A DNA stretch of 28,388 bases from NCBI GenBank assembly GCA_015499995.1, contig JADNRV010000506.1:1-28388 (forward strand). The letters run 5' to 3'. The position numbers and the translations under genes are program-made. A model generated the notes under the pieces. The model was not told the DNA's origin and ran no database searches. It saw only the letters and a list, made by a program, of their open reading frames with translations. Of this stretch, positions 23,391 through 28,388 are shown piece after piece. Numbering within the stretch: position 1 is the first letter of the stretch; the number at the start of each line of letters is the position of its first letter. Source of the DNA: Flammula alnicola. Its lineage: Eukaryota > Basidiomycota > Agaricomycetes > Agaricales > Strophariaceae.

Positions 23391-24876
23391 TTAATCCAGT
23401 GTGATCTTCAGCTGTTCGAGTGGTATGGGCACAAAATTGTCCAGCACAATCGACCGTGAGGCCAGCTCGGGTTCGCAGTGCGGCGGGACGAGCTGTTTCA
23501 TCAAGTCTGGTCGCACCGAAAGCTCTGGAAGGAGAAAGAATGCGGAGCAGAGCATAGTCAGCATCATGAACCAAGTAAGGCGCCATAAGACGTTCGGCTC
23601 ACCTTCGCGAGTAAAGTTGAAAAGAGGGGGGAAGTCCTTGCCATTCGGCATTCTCGCGCCCTCTTGCCTCAGTTCGTCAAAGAATTGGTGTACCATCGCC
23701 TCCACCGCACTCAGTCGTGCCCCTGGTGTGTACTCCAAGAGCTTCGACACCAAGTCAATCGCCTCGGGGGCTGTACGCGGCCGGAAGACCTGGATGTTTT
23801 AAATGCGTCGCTCGCGTTGCTTATGACATGCAAACTCACTTTTGAGAACGGGTGGGGCTTGATCTGCGGGAACTTGTGTTCCATGTAGTTGGGGTTCATC
23901 GTCTTGATCTGCTCACGCGACGGTGTTCCGAGCACCTTAATAATCTCTACCAGCTGATCGATGCCACTTTCTCCAGGGAACAAAGGCTGACCGAGCATCA
24001 GCTCGGCCATTACACAGCCTGTTGACCAAATGTCTATCAAAGCAAAGTCCAAGTGAGTCGAAGCCTATTTTGGAAGGACCCATAACTTGCCAATGTTGGT
24101 AGTGTAGTTGGTAGCTCCAAATATGAGTTCCGGAGCACGGTAGTACCTCGAACAAATATAACTAACGTTGGGCTCTCCGGAAACTAAGATTTTGGCAGAG
24201 CCAAAGTCGCAAAGCTTCAGAACACCTGTTGCTGGGTTGAGTAGCAAGTTCTGCGGTTTGATGTCTCGATGGCAAATGCCGACCGAGTGTATATAGGCGA
24301 GAGAGCGAAGTAGTTGGTACATGTACAATTTGATTTGGAGCATGGGCATGGGTTGTTTGAGTTTTGCATAGTGGCGACTCGCACGGTAGACGGTTTCGGG
24401 GACGTATTCCAACACGAGGTTGAGATAAACCTCGTCTTTCTGGGAAATGAGGCCCTCTGAGCAGATCTCCTTGACATCCAGACTTTAAGCCCACCTTGTC
24501 TCCATTCGAGTAGAAGAAGGCCCGAAGATCGACGACATTAGGATGAGAGACGAGTCTCATTATTTGCAATTCGCGGTTCTGTAGAGCGAAGTCAGAAAAG
24601 ATGAATGAATGTACGTGGAAGTGGTAGGGATGGGTTGTGCAACAGTAGATCCGCAGGACGAACCTTGAAACGTTTGTCTTGCAAAACTTTCTTGATAGCG
24701 ATATCGTCCCCATCCTTGGCGGAACCAACGAGTTTCGCCTGGAAAACGACACCAAAAGAACCATTGCCGACTACTTTGCAATTGGTGTAAGTGAGGTCTC
24801 TGGTTTCGCCGCTTTTGCCCTCGGAGGCAATAACTTTGACCACCTTGTGGGGATCGTCAATGGCTAGAGGGTACAT
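23391..24876 (-). CDS. GSK3: Glycogen synthase kinase 3 (GSK-3)
   Basis: CMGC-group Ser/Thr kinase that phosphorylates primed substrates, affecting metabolism, stress response and protein turnover. Visible are the glycine loop [14 protein letters not shown], the beta-3 lysine in IAIKKVLQD, the helix-C Glu in [31 protein letters not shown], the catalytic [18 protein letters not shown], the activation-loop Tyr in [13 protein letters not shown] that is diagnostic of GSK-3, and [16 protein letters not shown]. The C-lobe reads [20 protein letters not shown] and ends in [17 protein letters not shown]. Exon joins, including a 60-nt exon pair around 24415-24510, keep the frame. ATG 24876 ([13 protein letters not shown]) is the simplest start. 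An alternative first exon at 25082-25058 (MTTHGPIN) could splice to the AG at 24867 and would replace the first four residues. Confidence 0.95.
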
Positions 24877-25370
24877 TCGGATGGAACATATGTCGATCGC
24901 AGGCGATTAGAAATGAGATCGCAAGGAAAGGAGGATGTGAAGAATGGAGGACAGAGAACGGGAAAGATTGGAAAAATGATAGAAAGGAAGGAAGCAATTG
25001 AGTACATGTTTGAGATTCGGAAGGCGGAATTGGGCTACGCACGAGACACTTTTACACCATTGATTGGACCGTGAGTTGTCATGATGAGAGGGGTGAATGG
25101 AGATACAGATACAGAGCGTTTGAGACGAGTAAAAACGAGAGCGGGACAAGGTCGAACGAGCGCCGGCTATGGGACGATTGGGAGGGAAAGAGAGAGAGAA
25201 AAAAGGAGGAGAAATGTGCTAGGTGTTGAGCGGACGATATCGGACGGTGTGCAGAGGAGATTTGAGGGGAGATAGCAGTGAGTTTGTGAGGAAGAGAAAT
25301 GCTGGGAACGGGGAGGAGGACGAATAGAAAGCGCACTGATCAAATGACCCAACTCTGACAAATACGCCAC
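24877..25370 (-). promoter_or_regulatory. Long pyrimidine-rich leader and promoter of GSK-3
   Basis: Read on the minus strand the stretch is strongly CT-rich (CTCTCTCTTTCCCTCCC around 25180-25200), a composition common in fungal promoters and 5' leaders. It contains the possible alternative first exon at 25082-25058. Open frames here are composition artefacts: they consist mostly of Ser, Leu and Pro and show no domain. Confidence 0.55.
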
Positions 25371-27016
25371 AACACTTTTATTATTTTATCGACTCTCAGA
25401 TTACATACTATGAACTGCGAATCTCCTTGTCCTAGTTGGCATGGCACTTGCATGAGATCCCCTATGCTGCAAAGATCTGTCCACATTGCTTCAGCTTCGA
25501 CCACGGTGTGAGAGATTCACGGTAGGGATCTCGCCGGGAACGTCCAACTCGCGTATAAGGTCGTCCTTATGCCTTTAAACGAAAAAACCCGACGGCTCGT
25601 CTAGAAGATCTGGCGCGAAGACGCGATTTGGGCGGAGCAATCTGTTCCCAATGACGTGGACGAATTGATGGTGAGGCGGGACTGAAGCCAAGGTCGAACC
25701 CTCCTAGATCGCGCCTCGTGCTCACAACACACGTGTAGGAGGGCTAGGAGCAAAAGTCATGTCCTATACGAGCTCGTCTCGTCCGAGGACCCCTACGCCG
25801 CTTCTTCTAAAATTTCCGAAGAGAGATACGCTGGGGCAGGGTTGTTCATCGCTATATGATCCACACAAGTAAGACGATAGATCCATACACTCCGAGTGGT
25901 TAAATGACGCCAGCTTGGGATTGCCGTGCAGAGTTCTGAAGCGTCAAAAAAATGCGTTGCCTAGTGGAAGAAATGGAGAGTGTTGAGATGCAGCTAGTCA
26001 GACAGGAAGTCACTTGCCAGTGTAAAGTATTTTTTTTACCAGGCAGATTACCGAGGACGGCGTTGCGTTTATGAGGCTCACATCTCCCACATTCAGCGAT
26101 CGCGAGCTCTCTCTCACGCGCAAGCCTTGATTGACCTATCCTCCTGGTCAAAACGAGAACAAGGACTTGTTCTTCGGTGTCCTTCTCTCTCCAATTACAA
26201 CCAGCCATTATGTACCAGCCAGTCGTACATGCTTTGGAAGGGGCATCAAGAAGGAGGAAAGCTTTAGTGCGGGTAAGGAGCTCGCTTTTATTTGTGACCT
26301 TCATCGTTGAAACGCAGGCAAATTCAAGTGATTGACTCTGAGACTCGGATGATGGTTGGAGCAGGAATGCAGGGGGTAGCTGGTACCCGGTAACAGACTT
26401 TTAGTTGTGTGTGTTATGCATTGTTCCATTGTTTTTATACTTGCAAGCCTTATGCACCACTTTCACAGGGCGTGGGGGGCTCATGACACCGGAGTCAGGG
26501 GTACCCGCAATTATTGCAACCATAAGTAACTGTACGGCGGGCGATCATCATCTCTGTGATTTTCTCCGGCTGCTGGACCGACTCCCATTCATCGGGATGA
26601 TAGCAATAACATTAGTATGTGGATTCCTGACTTTGTATGTAAAAGCCTTGGTCGATGTTCTGCCCGCGAAAGCCATCTCGCCGCAGTGTTGAGATCAGGG
26701 ATAGGACGCAATACGCGTGGATCGGACCAGCATCTCAACCTTTCAATCTTCTCTCCCATGATGCTCTCCTTCCTCCTTTTACCATTTCGGACTTGGTAGC
26801 CGATACGGCATATTAATATCCTTTACCGAACGACTAACTGGGCCAAGCAAGATTCAGTATGATGTAACCCAAGATGTAGTTCTTTCTCTCGTCCTCTATA
26901 AAATCCACGCCTCTTTATGTGTCCTTGTCCGACCCACCTCCACTTATTTCTTTATCGTCTTCCTCACCCAGTCTCGCAGGACAATCCGACCCATTTGCAC
27001 CTATTTCTCAAGTTCC
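25371..27016. other. Long stretch without a supported gene
   Basis: No recognised protein or RNA. Around 25420-25870 the minus strand reads open in more than one frame for short distances, with possible splice signals, but nothing matches a known family. A frame at 25900-26304 (minus) and one at 26405-26692 (plus) have no recognisable domain. An 8-bp inverted repeat (CCCTCCTA 25699-25706, TAGGAGGG 25736-25743) encloses a CACGTG E-box. The right-hand end (26880-27016) is the promoter and CT-rich leader of the transporter gene. Confidence 0.5.
26897..26903 (+). promoter_or_regulatory. TATA box of the MFS transporter gene
   Basis: TATAAAA lies 114 bp before the ATG at 27017 and is followed by a long pyrimidine-rich leader (CTTCCTCACCCAG and similar). 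Spacing and composition fit a fungal core promoter. An inducible, TATA-containing promoter would suit a transporter gene; that is inference. Confidence 0.65.
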
Positions 27017-28388
27017 ATGGACAAAAGCATAGTCGACGTCCGGGTCGTCGATGAGGAAAAACAACCACAGATCGTCCCGACGGAGAGGACATATTTGGGA
27101 AGCGGCACCGCCGAGGACCCATATGTCGTCGACTGGGACCTGAACGACCCAGAGGACCCTTACAATTGGTCCAAACTTCGCAGGTGGATCATCACCGCAC
27201 AGGTTAGTACTAGTCCGCCTAACAGCTTGTAAACTGGATGAATTTACTTTGTTTCGTCAGTTGGCTTTCTGCACATGGACCGTATCGTTCGGCAGCTCCT
27301 CGTATACAGGAGGCCTGCAATTCGTCATGCGTGACTTGCACATTTCGTACGATGTTGCAATCCTAGGCATATCGCTTTACGTCTTGGGATTCGCCTTAGG
27401 GTACGTCGATCCTGTTCTACACAAATAATTGCCGCTTATGAATTACTTTTTACCGAACAGGCCATTGATTTTCGCTTCCATGGGCGAGGCAAGTTTCGAT
27501 CCTATTACTCTGTTCCAACGGAAATCCTGACGTATCTTAATTTACTAGATGTTTGGCAGAGTAAGTCTATGTTGTCATCGTCGGGCTGCGTACGCGACAT
27601 TGATCGACATGTGCATAGCGCATCGTCTTCCTCGTAACCTTGTCATTATATACAATCTTCCAGTTGCAAGGAGCGCTAGGCCGTAACCTCCCATCGTTAC
27701 TCTCATGTCGACTTTTAACTGGAATTTTTGGCTCTTCGCGTAAGTACTTTACGCCCTTTTTTCTCTCCGCGGAATTAACATTTATGCTCAGCTTTAACAA
27801 ATGCCGGCGGGGCTGTCAGTGATATATGGAGCTTCCGCGAACGAGGATTAGCATCTGCCATATATGCTACTGTTCCGTTTCTCGGACCAGGTAAATAATT
27901 TTATGCGCTGTATCATTTTAACGCATTTTTAACACAATAATTAGTTATTGGCCCCATTGTGGGGGGTTTTGTCGTCGAGAACCCACACCTTGGATGGCAT
28001 TTCACCTTTTGGCTGATATTCATCTTCTCCGCTATCAACCTTGTTGCTGGTTATTTCCTGACACCAGAAACCGTATGTCAGTTTCATTTGTTTTATGTAT
28101 TCCGATATTGAGCCTACTGTCTAGTATGCGCCTGTCCTTCTTCGCCAACGCGCCGCGAAACTCCGAAGCATCCAATGGAGTAATCCATTATGTCTCCATA
28201 CACGATCAAAACCGGTCCAAGTCATTTGCTCAAGTCATGAGGACAAACCTCAGCAGACCCTTCAGTATGTTTTATCACAGTATTTCTGTCACTTTTTTTC
28301 TTACCGTTTCGGGCACAGTATTTTTGGTCACAGAACCTATTGTCCTCCTGTTGGCGATTTACATCTCCATTGTTTACGGAACCCTGTA
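27017..28388 (+). CDS. MFS transporter, DHA1 drug/polyamine type (partial, frameshifted)
   Basis: Proton-coupled antiporter of the plasma membrane, related to fungal DHA1 drug and polyamine exporters such as Tpo1. Exons: 27017-27202, 27261-27400, 27461-27488, 27549-27560 (12 nt), 27619-27739, 27792-27890, 27945-28072 and 28125-28262; a last exon runs off the window. Seen are a cytosolic N-terminus with VVDWDLNDPEDPYNWS, the first membrane helix with SFGSSSYTGGL, the GEMFGRR motif, the RLLTGIFGSSPLTNAGG and AVSDIW blocks, PFLGPVIGPIVGGF, and LTPETYAPVLLRQRAAKLR. In exon 8 the frame must change after that KLR: the continuation (ASNGVIHYVS, SKSFAQVMRTNLSRPF) lies in another frame, with one base where a codon is expected. 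Intron 3 has a GC donor. The C-terminal half is outside the window. Confidence 0.85.

Noticed and set aside
25420..25870. Decayed transposase (HARBI1-like) on the minus strand
   Set aside because: A short string (VRPWLQSRL) recalls the RPWL motif of such transposases, but the rest does not follow the family and no terminal repeats were found.
26405..26692. Plus-strand hydrophobic open frame of 95 codons
   Set aside because: It has no family resemblance and lies in the upstream region of the transporter gene. Hydrophobic runs alone are weak evidence.

Overview
The window is nuclear DNA of a filamentous fungus, most probably a basidiomycete of the Agaricomycetes. The genes are densely packed and split by many introns of about 50 to 70 nt. 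The families are eukaryotic, and one gene is a TKL-type kinase with an N-terminal helical domain of the sort expanded in mushroom-forming fungi. The species cannot be named from this sequence. All gene models were assembled by hand from splice signals and recalled family motifs; there was no alignment or transcript support.

Layout from left to right. 1-1788: intergenic sequence with one broken gene-like fragment (671-1120). 1789-2421 (+): UPF0538/C2orf76-like protein. 2568-4051 (-): class A DnaJ/Hsp40 (Ydj1-like). 4201-5640 (-): Nit2-type omega-amidase. 5926-8261 (-): DDX41-like DEAD-box helicase. 8632-9797 (+): secreted, probably GPI-anchored PEBP-family protein. 10064-12891 (-): RBM5/RBM10-like splicing factor. 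12997-13459 (+): complex I NDUFB4/B15-like subunit. 13553-14341 (-): COQ7 hydroxylase. 14591-15637 (+): protein with three RVR-PGG repeats resembling the Jupiter/HN1 motif. 15806-15901 (-): tRNA-Leu(UAA) with an intron. 16258-20548 (+): predicted fusion of an MLKL-like helical domain, a TKL kinase-like domain and a RasGEF. 20950-23126 (-): MET30/SconB-like F-box WD40 protein. 23391-24876 (-): GSK-3 kinase. 24877-27016: long leader or intergenic stretch. 27017 to the window end (+): MFS drug/polyamine transporter, cut by the edge and carrying an apparent frameshift.

There is no pathway cluster; the genes are mostly housekeeping. Local themes are RNA processing (DDX41 and the RBM5-like factor), mitochondrial respiration (the complex I subunit and COQ7, convergent neighbours) and signalling or protein turnover (kinase-RasGEF, MET30, GSK-3). 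Several promoters are shared head to head; the tightest leaves 105 bp between the start codons of the RBM5-like and complex I genes.

The most notable object is the kinase-RasGEF fusion. Its 20 predicted exons total 3252 nt, an exact multiple of three, and its kinase-like domain lacks the usual ATP-binding lysine. Other points worth checking are three predicted GC-AG introns, a 12-nt microexon and frameshift in the MFS gene, and the repeat protein at 14.6-15.6 kb.
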